The translations under genes were made by a program, and so were the position numbers. Below, piece by piece: positions 45,427-54,270 of a stretch of DNA of 64,000 nucleotides; the first letter of the stretch is position 1, and the number at the start of each line of letters is the position of its first letter. The notes under the pieces are model-generated. The model was not told where the DNA came from. It was given only the letters and a program-made list of their open reading frames with translations, and searched no databases. This DNA comes from JADCRZ01 sp041751095 (lineage in GTDB: Bacteria; Bacteroidota; Bacteroidia; Chitinophagales; Chitinophagaceae), in NCBI GenBank assembly GCA_041751095.1, contig JBGSYC010000249.1:1-64000 (forward strand), given 5' to 3'.

Positions 45427-46170
45427 ATGGTAACAAAATCACAGGTCAAATATATTCAAAGTTTAAACGAGAAAAAATTCAGGAACAGCGAAGGCGTATT
45501 CATTGCCGAGGGCCCGAAACTAATTAACGAATTATTGGCGGCCCGCAATATCGAAGCGGTTGCCGTGTATGCAACCGGAGAGTGGTGGATGCTGCATGAG
45601 TCGGTTAAGAACAATGTTCCGTTCGTTTCTTTCCATGAGGTGTCAGCACAGGAACTGGAAAGGCTTTCTTTCCTTACAACACCGCACCAGGTGCTTGGCA
45701 TTTTCAGGCAGCCCGTTTTTCCGGCAACTCATCATTTAAAAGATACCCTTACGCTGGTTCTCGATGGTATTCAGGATCCGGGAAACCTGGGCACCATCCT
45801 CCGTACTGCTGACTGGTTCGGAATAAACACCATTATCGCCGGACATGATAGTGCCGATGTTTATAATCCGAAAGTAGTACAATCCACTATGGGAAGCATC
45901 GCAAGGATAAATCTGAAGTATGCTGAATTGAAGGATTTCATCACCGTACACAACGATATTCCCGTTTATGCAAGCACGCTTAACGGCGTGCCCTTGCAAA
46001 CATTCGGTAAAATCCGGGAAGGTATGGTACTTATTGGCAATGAATCGCGGGGGATAAAAGATGACCTGGTACGGTTAGCTACGCACCGGCTTACCATACC
46101 TGGTGAGGGGAAAGCGGAATCGCTCAATGCGGCGGTAGCTGCAGGCATCATCTTATCGCATATTGCTTAG
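45427..46170 (+). CDS. SpoU/TrmH-family RNA 2'-O-methyltransferase
   Basis: A 247-residue SPOUT methyltransferase; the start ATG at 45427 (MVTKSQVKYIQSLNEKKFR) is preferred over 45400. The N-terminal RNA-binding domain (about 1-95) has GVFIAEGPKLINELL. The C-terminal knot has the three motifs LDGIQDPGNLGTILRTADW, MVLIGNESRGI and IPGEGKAESLNAAVAAGI, which bind S-adenosylmethionine. It would methylate a ribose in rRNA or tRNA; the exact target is unknown. Confidence 0.92.
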   Translation: MVTKSQVKYIQSLNEKKFRNSEGVFIAEGPKLINELLAARNIEAVAVYATGEWWMLHESVKNNVPFVSFHEVSAQELERLSFLTTPHQVLGIFRQPVFPATHHLKDTLTLVLDGIQDPGNLGTILRTADWFGINTIIAGHDSADVYNPKVVQSTMGSIARINLKYAELKDFITVHNDIPVYASTLNGVPLQTFGKIREGMVLIGNESRGIKDDLVRLATHRLTIPGEGKAESLNAAVAAGIILSHIA

Positions 46171-46336
46171 CGATACCTGCACCGCAACCGGGTGCTGATG
46201 ATGGTTTATCAGTTAAACTGAGCGTAGCAACAATGCCTGATGCATATTCCACTGCCGGTCAACAATTCTCTCCTGCTTTCAGGTGTACGTTGGATACTAT
46301 TGCTTACGGGTGCTTCTGGTTTATTGATAAATTGCA

Positions 46337-47569
46337 TTACCTGAACTGGATAGCTTTCACCGGCTGTATACGCCGGATGATGAATGTAGGCACTATCAGA
46401 ACAAGCGTGCAGATGAGGAATGTTCCACAATCAACAAGGGCTACCTGCCACCAGACGATCCTTGCTTCAGCTTTGGAGATATAATACATCTCTTCGGGAA
46501 GTGAAATTAGGCCATATCGTTGCTGCAGCCAGCAGAATCCGAGCCCTGCTATATTGCCCAGTAGAATTCCGCTGACAGCGATAATAATGCCCTGGTATAA
46601 GAATATCCTTTGCACGGTAGTATCAGTAGCTCCTAAAGATTTCAGAACGCCGACCATTCGTGTTCTTTCCAGAACCATAATGATCAGGCAGGTAATTAAA
46701 TTTAATACCGCAACAACAGTCATGATGATCAGTACAATGACAATGGTTTGATTCTGCAGGTTCAGCCAATCAAAAATATTCGGATTGATTTCCTGGATCG
46801 TTCTGCTGTTCCACAAACTAGGCAGTTCATTAAACACAGCTTCGTTTACGCTATCGATTTTACGGTAGTCATTGAGGAAGATTTCGTAACCACCGATCTC
46901 ATTTCTCTCCCAATTATTAAGGCGTTGAATAAGCCTGATGTCACCTATCGCAATCAGCTTATCATACTCTTCGATGCCCGTTTTAAAAATGCCCGCCACT
47001 GTCAGCCGTCGTGCACGGGGTGGTGATCCGTCTGACTGGATAAAAAAGATGAGAACCCTGTCGTTGACTTTAAGCTTTAGTTGATTAGCGGTAAATTCTG
47101 ACAAATTGATCTCATTGCTGTAACCGCTGTCTGTAAAATTGATCCAGCGGCCTGCGCGGAGGAACTCTTTGAGGTTGCCGAAGTCATACGTTTTCTCAAC
47201 ACCCTTAAAGAGTACGCCTTCGATGCTTTCAGCGGTTTTCAGGATCGCATTTTTTGTGGCAAAGGGTTGTATTGTTTTAATGTCTGTATTATGTTTAAGA
47301 ATATCGGTGACGGTATCATTTTTCTCAATAGGTATCTCCTCCGCAAATGAAACTTTAGTGGGCTCAAAATGCTGAACCCGTATATGCCCGAAAAAGCTGA
47401 AGATTTTCTGACTGATCGCGTATTGAAAGCCGTTTGTAAAAGCCATGGCGATGATCATGGTAGCTACGCTGATCACGGTAGCCGACGTTGCCAGGCGAAC
47501 AATAAATCTTGAGAAAGACCTTTGCTGATTGAAGGCAATGCGGCGCGCTATGAATGTTGATAAATTCAA
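46337..47569 (-). CDS. FtsX/LolE-family ABC transporter permease
   Basis: A 410-residue permease. The first membrane helix is in ATSATVISVATMIIAMAF; a large periplasmic domain (about 50-265) follows; then three helices in IVIVLIIMTVVAVLNLITCLI, IFLYQGIIIAVSGILLGNI and ALVDCGTFLICTLVLIVPT. Characteristic is ERTRMVGVLKSLGATDTTVQRIFL, the cytosolic coupling loop of MacB/LolC/LolE permeases. It likely exports lipoproteins or similar cargo across the inner membrane with an ATPase encoded elsewhere, as no ABC ATPase is adjacent. Confidence 0.9.
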   Translation of the reverse strand: MNLSTFIARRIAFNQQRSFSRFIVRLATSATVISVATMIIAMAFTNGFQYAISQKIFSFFGHIRVQHFEPTKVSFAEEIPIEKNDTVTDILKHNTDIKTIQPFATKNAILKTAESIEGVLFKGVEKTYDFGNLKEFLRAGRWINFTDSGYSNEINLSEFTANQLKLKVNDRVLIFFIQSDGSPPRARRLTVAGIFKTGIEEYDKLIAIGDIRLIQRLNNWERNEIGGYEIFLNDYRKIDSVNEAVFNELPSLWNSRTIQEINPNIFDWLNLQNQTIVIVLIIMTVVAVLNLITCLIIMVLERTRMVGVLKSLGATDTTVQRIFLYQGIIIAVSGILLGNIAGLGFCWLQQRYGLISLPEEMYYISKAEARIVWWQVALVDCGTFLICTLVLIVPTFIIRRIQPVKAIQFR

Positions 47570-47689
47570 TATTGATCTTTAGGATTCAAAAATAGAGGTA
47601 TAAAATTATATCTGCCTGAATTCCCGCATTTGGCAGTAATTAATGCAACTTTGCCGGGTGAATGGACATCATTGAAGGGTATGAGGTAT

Positions 47690-47719
47690 GGGGTAGGGAG
47701 TAGGGAGTAGGCAGTAGGG
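47690..47719 (+). repeat. G-rich TAGGGAG mini-repeat with G-quadruplex pattern
   Basis: Four G-runs (GGGG at 47690, then GGG at 47696, 47703 and 47717) are spaced by short TA/AGTA linkers, fitting the G3+N1-11 pattern of a possible quadruplex; the unit GTAGGGA/GTAGGCA repeats here. It lies 66 bp before the T9SS plug gene. Confidence 0.6.
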
Positions 47720-47784
47720 ATAATGCCTGTTTTGAATACAATGGCAACGACATTTTATGATCCGGTGACACTTATTATTCGCAC

Positions 47785-49062
47785 ATGAGGGAGCTCCTTT
47801 TCCTGGTTGCATTTTTTGTTGCTCTGGCGGGCAAATCGCAGGTTCCAGATCGTATCTACGCCGATAACATCAAAACGGTTAAATTTCATATGTATGGTAA
47901 TCCATTGGCATACCCTGTCTGGCAGCTAAACAGCCCGGACAGGATGGAATTGAATTTTGACGACCTTGATGCAAATGTTAAGAATTTTTCTTATACCTAC
48001 CAGTTGTGTAACGCCGACTGGACACCGGCGATGCTCAGCCAGTTTGATTATATCAGCGGTTTTTCGCAAATGCGGTTAACCAATTACCGCCTCTCTTCGA
48101 TTGCGTTTACTAAGTATACGCACTATCAGGTTATTCTGCCTGAAAGGAACTGCATCCCCACAAGGTCGGGTAATTACCTGCTTAAAGTATTCCGTGACGG
48201 CGACACGTCGAGGCTGATCTTTACCTGCCGGTTACTTGTTTTCGAACAGAAGGTTGACGTAGCTGCGCAAATTCAGCAGCCTTTTAATGCACAGTTTTTT
48301 AAAACGCACCAGAAGATCCAGTTTTCCGTAAATACCAGTAAGCTGAACCTGGTAAATGCCATGCAGCAGGTGCGGGTTTGCATATTGCAGAATAACCGAT
48401 GGGATAATTATCTCAATAACCTGCGTCCAACTTTCGTAAGGCAGGGATCACTTGAGTACAACACAGAGAGTGATGGCCTTTTTCCGGGTGGACGGGAATG
48501 GCGCTGGCTTAATATCAGGAGCTTCAGGCTGCAGAGTGACCGGGTTGAAAACGCCACCTATTCAGACAAGGCAACACATATTTTTGTGAAGCCGGATTTA
48601 AGCCGGGCAACTCAGCGTTTTGTCTTTTACCGGGATAACAACGGGATGTTTATCACTGAGGTGTCGGAAAGTATAAATCCTATGTGGCAGGCAGATTATG
48701 CTACCGTTCATTTCAGGTTTGTGCCACCGGGCAATGTTCCGTTCCGGAACCGGGATGTGTATTTGTTTGGCGAACTGTCTAATTACGGTGCCGCCGATTC
48801 TGCGAAGATGTATTTTAATGACCAGCAGGGCGTCTATGAAACGTCGTTGTTTCTAAAACAGGGTTATTACGATTATACCTACATCACAAAAGAGCCAATT
48901 ACCGGCACACCTTCCTTTGAACTCACGGAAGGCAATTACTGGGAGACGGAAAATAACTATACCATACTTGTATATTACCGTCCGCTTGGCGGGCGGGCTG
49001 ATGAACTGATTGCTGTAACCCGGATCAGCTCGCTGGCAGGGAGGCAGGGGTTAGGTTTCTAA
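47785..49062 (+). CDS. Type IX secretion system plug-family protein (DUF5103)
   Basis: A 425-residue exported protein with signal peptide (MRELLFLVAFFVALAGK, ending KSQ). The domain after it (VPDRIYADNIKTVKFHMYG, MELNFDDLDANVKNFSYTYQLCNADW) is the DUF5103 family, one member of which is the plug of the type IX secretion translocon SprA in Flavobacterium. A C-terminal immunoglobulin-like part (FRNRDVYLFGELSNYG, YETSLFLKQGYYDYTYI) follows. It may seal the SprA pore when no substrate passes. SprA itself is not in the window. Confidence 0.85.
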   Translation: MRELLFLVAFFVALAGKSQVPDRIYADNIKTVKFHMYGNPLAYPVWQLNSPDRMELNFDDLDANVKNFSYTYQLCNADWTPAMLSQFDYISGFSQMRLTNYRLSSIAFTKYTHYQVILPERNCIPTRSGNYLLKVFRDGDTSRLIFTCRLLVFEQKVDVAAQIQQPFNAQFFKTHQKIQFSVNTSKLNLVNAMQQVRVCILQNNRWDNYLNNLRPTFVRQGSLEYNTESDGLFPGGREWRWLNIRSFRLQSDRVENATYSDKATHIFVKPDLSRATQRFVFYRDNNGMFITEVSESINPMWQADYATVHFRFVPPGNVPFRNRDVYLFGELSNYGAADSAKMYFNDQQGVYETSLFLKQGYYDYTYITKEPITGTPSFELTEGNYWETENNYTILVYYRPLGGRADELIAVTRISSLAGRQGLGF

Positions 49063-49149
49063 ATCTTCTTTCAGGGCGTCAAAAACGTTACCATTTGGCC
49101 TCATTTATAAAACTTTTTGTATAAAACTCCTGTGTATTGAGTTCTTCTT

Positions 49150-49157
49150 TATATTTG
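49150..49157 (+). promoter_or_regulatory. -7 promoter box of the SRP RNA gene
   Basis: TATATTTG is an exact TAnnTTTG box, 5 bp before the inferred 5' end of the SRP RNA. No -33 TTG at the 19-bp spacing used by the his and trp promoters was seen. Confidence 0.55.
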
Positions 49158-49161
49158 CCGC

Positions 49162-49255
49162 GGCAAGTCTTATACGACCAGCTCCTGCAGAATCCCCCAG
49201 GGTCGGAAGGCAGCAAGGGTAAGCGGTTGTAGCGGTGCGATATAAGTAACTTGCC
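49162..49255 (+). ncRNA. ffs: Small signal recognition particle RNA (4.5S type)
   Basis: The conserved apical part is present: CCCAGGGTCGGAAGGCAGCA, with the GGAA tetraloop at 49205-49208, followed by AAGGGTAAGCGG, the asymmetric loop bound by the Ffh M domain. The ends pair as GGCAAGT (49162-49168) with ACTTGCC (49249-49255), and a T-rich run follows as terminator. With about 94 nt it is the short bacterial form without an Alu domain. It targets nascent inner-membrane proteins with Ffh and FtsY. Confidence 0.93.
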
Positions 49256-49300
49256 ATTTTTTATTTCTCTCTTTCAACAATACCTTACAAATACCTCTAT

Positions 49301-49966
49301 ATGAAGTTTTTTATTGACACAGCAAACCTTGACCAGATCAGAGAAGCGAATGAGCTTGGGATATTAGACGGCGTAACAACCAACCCCTCTTTGATGTCTA
49401 AAGAGGGAATCAGAGGTGAAGAGGCGGTTATAAACCATTATAAAACGATTTGTTCCATAGTTGAGGGGGACATAAGTGCCGAAGTTCTTACTACTGATTT
49501 TAAAACCATCGTTGAAGAGGGCCAGAAGCTGGCGGCTATTCACCCCAATATCATTGTAAAAGTGCCAATGATCAAAGAGGGCGTAAAAGCTATAAAATGG
49601 TTTACTGATAATGGTATCGCTACCAATTGTACGCTTGTTTTCAGTGCGGGCCAGGCCATCCTTGCGGCAAAAGCGGGTGCCAGGTATGTATCGCCTTTTT
49701 TGGGCCGGATAGACGACAGCGGTTGGGACGGCGTTGAATTAATTGAACAAATCTCTTCTATCTATTCTATACAGGGTTTTAAAACCCAGATACTTGCTGC
49801 ATCTATACGCTCTGCGTTACACATTGTTAAATGTGCTGAAGCAGGCGCTCACGTATGTACATGTCCATTGGAGTCTATTCTCGGATTGTTGAAACATCCC
49901 CTTACTGATATAGGGCTGGCCAAATTCCTTGAAGATGGCAAAAAGATGGATTCTATAGTTGTTTAA
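49301..49966 (+). CDS. Fructose-6-phosphate aldolase / short transaldolase
   Basis: A 221-residue TalC/FSA-type enzyme. It starts MKFFIDTANLDQIREANELG, with GVTTNPSLMSKEG and the Schiff-base lysine in NIIVKVPM (Lys about 87), followed by TNCTLVFSAGQAILAAKAGA, SPFLGRIDD and KTQILAASIRS. It would split or form fructose 6-phosphate with glyceraldehyde 3-phosphate, or act as a transaldolase; sequence alone does not separate the two, although the short length suits both. It lies just after the SRP RNA. Confidence 0.9.
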   Translation: MKFFIDTANLDQIREANELGILDGVTTNPSLMSKEGIRGEEAVINHYKTICSIVEGDISAEVLTTDFKTIVEEGQKLAAIHPNIIVKVPMIKEGVKAIKWFTDNGIATNCTLVFSAGQAILAAKAGARYVSPFLGRIDDSGWDGVELIEQISSIYSIQGFKTQILAASIRSALHIVKCAEAGAHVCTCPLESILGLLKHPLTDIGLAKFLEDGKKMDSIVV

Positions 49967-49980
49967 TGAAGGATTCCCCT

Positions 49981-50027
49981 CAACCTTATAGGTTGCCAAC
50001 CTATAAGGTTGTGAACCTATAAGGTTG
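49981..50027. repeat. Triple AACCTATAAGGTT palindromic repeat
   Basis: Three 13-bp near-palindromes stand in series: AACCTTATAGGTT at 49982-49994 (inverted orientation), AACCTATAAGGTT at 49998-50010 and again at 50014-50026. Units 1 and 2 are exact inverted repeats and can form a hairpin. The third overlaps the end of the convergent hypothetical gene. Position between convergent genes suits a bidirectional terminator or mobile repeat. Confidence 0.85.
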
Positions 50028-50451
50028 ATCGGGTGGATTTGCGCTTTCGCTGTTTTCCCTGCTGTTCGATATCTTTTAATATCTCTTCAGTTGTTTTCAG
50101 CTTTTCGTTGTCGGGATTTCTCTTAATATAAATCGTTACGCTCCTGGTGATTGCGGGATCGGATTTGAGCACCGCTGTTACGGTTACTTTCTCTTCTGAA
50201 AAATCTTTGTCTATAAACAGGCTGTTGTCTTCAAATCGGCCCGCCGTACTCCTGAAAATGATATCTTTTGCAGTAAGCGGCAGCCATTTCCCATCGGCAA
50301 ACTTCCCATCGACATTGATATAATTGTGCGTGCCTTTTTTCAGGCTGTCCGTATAAAGGTTGAAAAAAATGCTGTCTGGCTTCTGGGCTTTTGTGCAGGG
50401 TGCAATAATGGTGAAAAAAGCCAGCATATATGCAGGTAAATATAGATTCAT
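50017..50451 (-). CDS. Small exported protein, unknown
   Basis: A 144-residue protein from the ATG at 50451 (MNLYLPAYMLAFFTIIAPC, a signal peptide ending TKAQ). The mature part reads KGTHNYINVDGKFADGKWLPLTAKD, and later KVTVTAVLKSDPAITRSVTIYI, a beta-sandwich-like pattern, then a charged tail (EEILKDIEQQGKQRKRKSTR). The last codons overlap the palindromic repeat on the other side, so the tail may derive from it. No family assigned. Confidence 0.65.
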   Translation of the reverse strand: MNLYLPAYMLAFFTIIAPCTKAQKPDSIFFNLYTDSLKKGTHNYINVDGKFADGKWLPLTAKDIIFRSTAGRFEDNSLFIDKDFSEEKVTVTAVLKSDPAITRSVTIYIKRNPDNEKLKTTEEILKDIEQQGKQRKRKSTRSTL

Positions 50452-50598
50452 GTAACAGCATTTGCAGGTAAGTCGATATTCCCCAGGCAAAGGTTTGATG
50501 GTAATGCAAAGTATGCAATGTTTAACATCTGATAAATGAGTTTATTACCGGTAAACAGATCAGTATAAGTCTGCAAGCACTTCCGCAGAAGATGTACT

Positions 50599-53055
50599 TT
50601 AAAAACCTGCTTTTGCCTTTTCCTGTGTTGCGGATGCTGGTTTGTAATTCTTTACATACCTGTCGAGCCAGCTGTTTTGTTCCCATAACATATGGAGAAT
50701 ATTTTCTTTGGCAGCATAACCGTGTGATTCATAAGGCAATAATACCAATCTTACAGTTCCTCCATGCCCTTTAACTGCATTATAAAGCCGTTCACTTTGA
50801 ACTGGGAATGTTCCCGGATTGTTATCTGCTTCTCCGTGTATCATCAGCAGTGGGATTTTTATACGGTCTGCATAACTGAAAGGGCTCATTTTATAGTACA
50901 CTTCCGGCGCCTCCCAGTATGTTCTTTCTTCTGCCTGGAAGCCAAAAGGTGTCAGGGTGCGGTTGTAAGCCCCGCTTCGGGCGATACCAGCTTTAAACAA
51001 TTTTGTATGAGCGAGCAGATTGGCGGTCATAAAAGCCCCGTAGGAATGGCCCCCAACCGCTACCCGGTTACTGTCGCCAACACCGGTTTTAGCTACCGCC
51101 TGGATAGCAGCATGGGCATTCAGATATAACTGCGGAATGAAATTATCGTTAGGCTCCTTTGTTGCTTCCCCAACAATCGGCATCTCGGTATTATCCATGA
51201 CAGCATATCCCTGGGTCACCCAAAAAATGGGAGATCCGTAGCTGACTCTGGTGAATGTATATTTTGAGCCTCTCACCTGCGCAGCGTCAGCTGCGTTTCT
51301 GTATTCCCTTGGGTAAGCCCAAATGAGCACCGGAAGCGGTCCGTCTTTTTTGGAATCATACCCTTTCGGTAAGTAAAGGTCGGCGGTTAGACTGATGCCA
51401 TCTGCCCTTTTGTAAAAAATTTTTTGCTTGCTGATGCCCGCAAGCTCCGGGTAAGGATGTTTGAAATCCGTAACTGGCGTCCCGGTAGATGACTTTTTAC
51501 GCAGGTCTCTTATATAGTAATTCGGTACGTCCGTCTGGCTTTCGCGGGAAGTAACAAAGATTAATTTTTCCGGGTCAATTACATCAATGATTGTTTCGTA
51601 AAACGGTGCCTGGCATCTCCACAAAATTTGGCCCTTTTTTTCTTTAACGTTATAGGATTGAATAAAGGGCATTGAGCCTTCCGGAGAAGAGCCTTCGGAG
51701 GTAAGCAGGAGCTCAGAATTATTTTTTGTTGCCCAGAGTACGCTTTTGCCGAATTGATTTTTGATTAGAACGGGATTCCCCGGATCGGTATATTCATCGT
51801 TACTGCTTCTTTCATACAACGAATCCACAGCCCCCGTTTCAGGATTTAATGCATTCATGCGTATTCTTCGGGTAGCATACAAGTGTTCATATGTAAGTGC
51901 CATTTTACTATCGCCCCATATGATGCCTCCAAAACGCATGGTGGTTTTACATAAGATTTTTGCCGAATCTTTATTATCCGGGGTGGTTGTATAAACGGCA
52001 TCTCTATATGCCGCTTTTGACTTGCCAAGGCCATTATCCAGTGCCTTTACGTAATAAATGGTAGCAGGTTCATCATTTCGCCATCCAAAGTTTCGCGGAA
52101 ATGACACTACATCATCGAAACCGATAGGAGCTCCTTCCCTGGAAGGATTGATAGCAAGTGTTTTCACCGGTTCTCCATTCATGTTCAGTATTTCAACGGT
52201 GGCGGGGAAGCCGCCGTAAGGAACCAGGTAAGAAAATGGCTTATTTACTTTCTGTGTCAGCAGATATTTATTGTCGGGAGAAGGCACCACAGAATTATAC
52301 ACGGCAGGAACGCCTATGACTGTCTCTTGCTTCAGATCATTTTTCGTAATCATGGAGGTTGCATAGTATTCGAATAGCGCTTCGTCGTAAGGATCTTTGA
52401 TGAGGTCCTGGTAAGTTCTTGAGGCTCCTGCTTTTTCCTTCGATTCCTGTATCACAGGCCCTTTAGGTGCACGCATTTTTCCCGGCAGCTTTAATTCGCC
52501 CTGGCGAACTGTTTTATAAACAAGCATATTGTTTCCTGCCCATGAAAAACTGCTGCCAAGTACCACGTTCAAAGGGTTTCTGTTTACTTTATATGCTTTC
52601 TTTTCAGATATGCTTACCCTGTATAAACTAATATTATTACTATCGGAATGTATGAATCCAAATTGTGTTTCACCGGGGCTCCACTGGATACTGCCTGCCT
52701 TGAGATCTTTTGGCAGGTCTGCAACGGGAAACACCTGCTTTGTCTTTATGTTTTTAAGGGAGATACCAGTAAAATAAGGGCTCCTGCTTGGGCCGTAATT
52801 CCTGCCATTGATGCGGAGCCCGGCTATGCGCAATTCAGGTTGTGCGAGCTCTTCTATAGGCGGGTAGCCAGATCTTTCAAGTATAATCATCCATTCACCT
52901 TTACTGTCAAGAACCACTGACGGGGTGGGTTTTGCCAATACCAGGTCGACGATATTCTTAGGAGGGGTTTTATAACTTACATCATCCTGTGCAGGTACCT
53001 TCAGAAAAGCAAATGTGCAAAAAACGGCCAGGAAATGTTGAAGGAGGTATTTCAT
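50599..53055 (-). CDS. S9 prolyl-oligopeptidase-family peptidase
   Basis: An 818-residue exported peptidase; the start is the ATG at 53055 (MKYLLQHFLAVFCTFAF, a signal peptide), since upstream ATGs lack one. An N-terminal beta-propeller (about 40-520) precedes an alpha/beta-hydrolase domain with the nucleophile in VAVGGHSYGAFMTANLLAH, the Asp in MIHGEADNNPGTFPVQ and the His in LPYESHGYAAKE. The GGHSYGAF wording and the overall length suit the glutamyl-endopeptidase / acylaminoacyl-peptidase side of the S9 family. It probably degrades peptides in the periplasm. It is divergent from the his leader, 110 bp apart. Confidence 0.9.
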   Translation of the reverse strand: MKYLLQHFLAVFCTFAFLKVPAQDDVSYKTPPKNIVDLVLAKPTPSVVLDSKGEWMIILERSGYPPIEELAQPELRIAGLRINGRNYGPSRSPYFTGISLKNIKTKQVFPVADLPKDLKAGSIQWSPGETQFGFIHSDSNNISLYRVSISEKKAYKVNRNPLNVVLGSSFSWAGNNMLVYKTVRQGELKLPGKMRAPKGPVIQESKEKAGASRTYQDLIKDPYDEALFEYYATSMITKNDLKQETVIGVPAVYNSVVPSPDNKYLLTQKVNKPFSYLVPYGGFPATVEILNMNGEPVKTLAINPSREGAPIGFDDVVSFPRNFGWRNDEPATIYYVKALDNGLGKSKAAYRDAVYTTTPDNKDSAKILCKTTMRFGGIIWGDSKMALTYEHLYATRRIRMNALNPETGAVDSLYERSSNDEYTDPGNPVLIKNQFGKSVLWATKNNSELLLTSEGSSPEGSMPFIQSYNVKEKKGQILWRCQAPFYETIIDVIDPEKLIFVTSRESQTDVPNYYIRDLRKKSSTGTPVTDFKHPYPELAGISKQKIFYKRADGISLTADLYLPKGYDSKKDGPLPVLIWAYPREYRNAADAAQVRGSKYTFTRVSYGSPIFWVTQGYAVMDNTEMPIVGEATKEPNDNFIPQLYLNAHAAIQAVAKTGVGDSNRVAVGGHSYGAFMTANLLAHTKLFKAGIARSGAYNRTLTPFGFQAEERTYWEAPEVYYKMSPFSYADRIKIPLLMIHGEADNNPGTFPVQSERLYNAVKGHGGTVRLVLLPYESHGYAAKENILHMLWEQNSWLDRYVKNYKPASATQEKAKAGF

Positions 53056-53124
53056 GTAATTCATATAATTATTATAACAAATTAGCATATTCATGTTATT
53101 TATAGGCCCTTCAGGCAGAAATTT

Positions 53125-53155
53125 TTTGCAGGTATGGTAATGCATCTTACTTTTG
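53125..53155 (+). promoter_or_regulatory. his operon promoter
   Basis: TTTG (53125-53128), a 19-bp spacer and TACTTTTG (53148-53155) match the Bacteroidota -33/-7 consensus exactly. Transcription would begin about 53160-53162, only a few bases ahead of the leader ATG at 53166. Confidence 0.7.
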
Positions 53156-53165
53156 CGCCTGAATT

Positions 53166-53216
53166 ATGACAAATATCATTCATACTCATCACTTATCTCA
53201 CCTGTTAAACAGGTAA
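53166..53216 (+). CDS. hisL: his operon leader peptide
   Basis: A 16-codon frame reading MTNIIHTHHLSHLLNR, with His at residues 6, 8, 9 and 12, four of sixteen. It lies between an exact promoter and a strong terminator, and hisG follows, which makes it the leader peptide of a transcription attenuator. When histidyl-tRNA is scarce, the ribosome would pause at 53181-53201 and leave GGTAAGCTTTTG (53212-53223) free to pair with CAAGGGCTTACC (53248-53259), preventing the terminator. When histidine is plentiful the ribosome reaches the stop at 53214-53216, covers that strand, and the terminator forms. A further hairpin ACCTGTT-a-AACAGGT lies at 53200-53214. It is too short for usual gene finders. 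Confidence 0.87.
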   Translation: MTNIIHTHHLSHLLNR

Positions 53217-53245
53217 GCTTTTGATGATGTATACTCAATAGATCA

Positions 53246-53282
53246 AACAAGGGCTTACCGAAAGTAAGCCCTTGTTTTTTTT
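53246..53282 (+). terminator. his attenuator terminator
   Basis: AACAAGGGCTTAC (53246-53258), loop CGAAA, GTAAGCCCTTGTT (53264-53276): a perfect 13-bp stem running into a T-tract (53275-53282). Its left arm is also the partner of the antiterminator strand at 53212-53223. It lies 68 bp before hisG, with no gene ended by it, as expected of an attenuator. Confidence 0.9.
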
Positions 53283-53349
53283 AACGCCATCGGGGGATCT
53301 CATTAAATAATATTTCTCATTAAATTTTCCACCAGCGGTTGGACCATGT

Positions 53350-54204
53350 ATGAAAATAAAAATTGCTATTCAGAAGTCAGGCAGATTACATGAAGATTCT
53401 GTTGAGTTACTGAAAGAATGCGGTATCGATATTAGCAATGGAGTAAATAAACTGAAAGCGGAAGCATCTAATTTTCCTTTGGAAGTATTTTTTCTCCGGG
53501 ACGATGATATTCCACAATATGTAGAAGATGCCGTTGCGGACATCGGAATTGTTGGCGAAAACGTGGTATACGAGAAAAACAGAAAAGTTGAAGTGGTTGA
53601 AAAATTAGGATACGGTAAATGCAGGTTGTCGATAGCAGTGGGGAGAAATGAAAATTACAATGATGTACAATTCATCAACGGAAAAAAAATAGCCACCAGT
53701 TACCCGGTGCTTGTTGAAAAGTTTTTGAAAGAAAACGATATCTCCGCCGAAATCCATGAGATCAGCGGCTCGGTAGAAATAGCCCCCGGGATCGGGTTGG
53801 CAGATTGCATCTGCGACCTTGTGAGCAGCGGCTCTACCTTGTTTATGAACGGGCTGAAAGAAGTTGAAACCATACTGACAAGCCAGGCTGTACTTATACG
53901 CCATCAAAACCTCAACACACAGCAACTGCAATTGTTGCATAAATTATTGTTCAGGATACAGGCTGTAAAGAAGGCGAAAAATAACAAATACATTTTGCTG
54001 AATGCCCCTAACGATCAACTGCAGGAAATTATAAGCCTGCTGCCGGGGATGAAGAGCCCTTCCGTATTACCGCTGGCAGAAAAAGGGTGGAGCAGTGTAC
54101 ATAGCGTACTGAATGAGAATGACTTCTGGGAGATTATCGAAAAATTGAAAGACGCCGGTGCCCAGGGTATTTTAGTTGTGCCCATTGAGAAAATGATTAT
54201 GTGA
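53350..54204 (+). CDS. hisG: ATP phosphoribosyltransferase (long form)
   Basis: A 284-residue enzyme for the first step of histidine synthesis (ATP + PRPP). It starts KIKIAIQKSGRLHEDSVELL, with the PRPP-binding region EISGSVEIAPGIGLADCICDLVSSGSTL and the C-terminal HisG_C regulatory domain (about 210-284: MKSPSVLPLAEKGWSSVHSV, ILVVPIEKMIM). The long form is a hexamer inhibited by histidine and needs no HisZ. It heads the operon behind the attenuator, so it is controlled both by feedback and transcription. Confidence 0.95.
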   Translation: MKIKIAIQKSGRLHEDSVELLKECGIDISNGVNKLKAEASNFPLEVFFLRDDDIPQYVEDAVADIGIVGENVVYEKNRKVEVVEKLGYGKCRLSIAVGRNENYNDVQFINGKKIATSYPVLVEKFLKENDISAEIHEISGSVEIAPGIGLADCICDLVSSGSTLFMNGLKEVETILTSQAVLIRHQNLNTQQLQLLHKLLFRIQAVKKAKNNKYILLNAPNDQLQEIISLLPGMKSPSVLPLAEKGWSSVHSVLNENDFWEIIEKLKDAGAQGILVVPIEKMIM

Positions 54205-54270
54205 TGAACACCGGCTCATGTACAAAAAATTAATACCTCTAACGACCTGCCTCTTAAATATAAAATCAGC

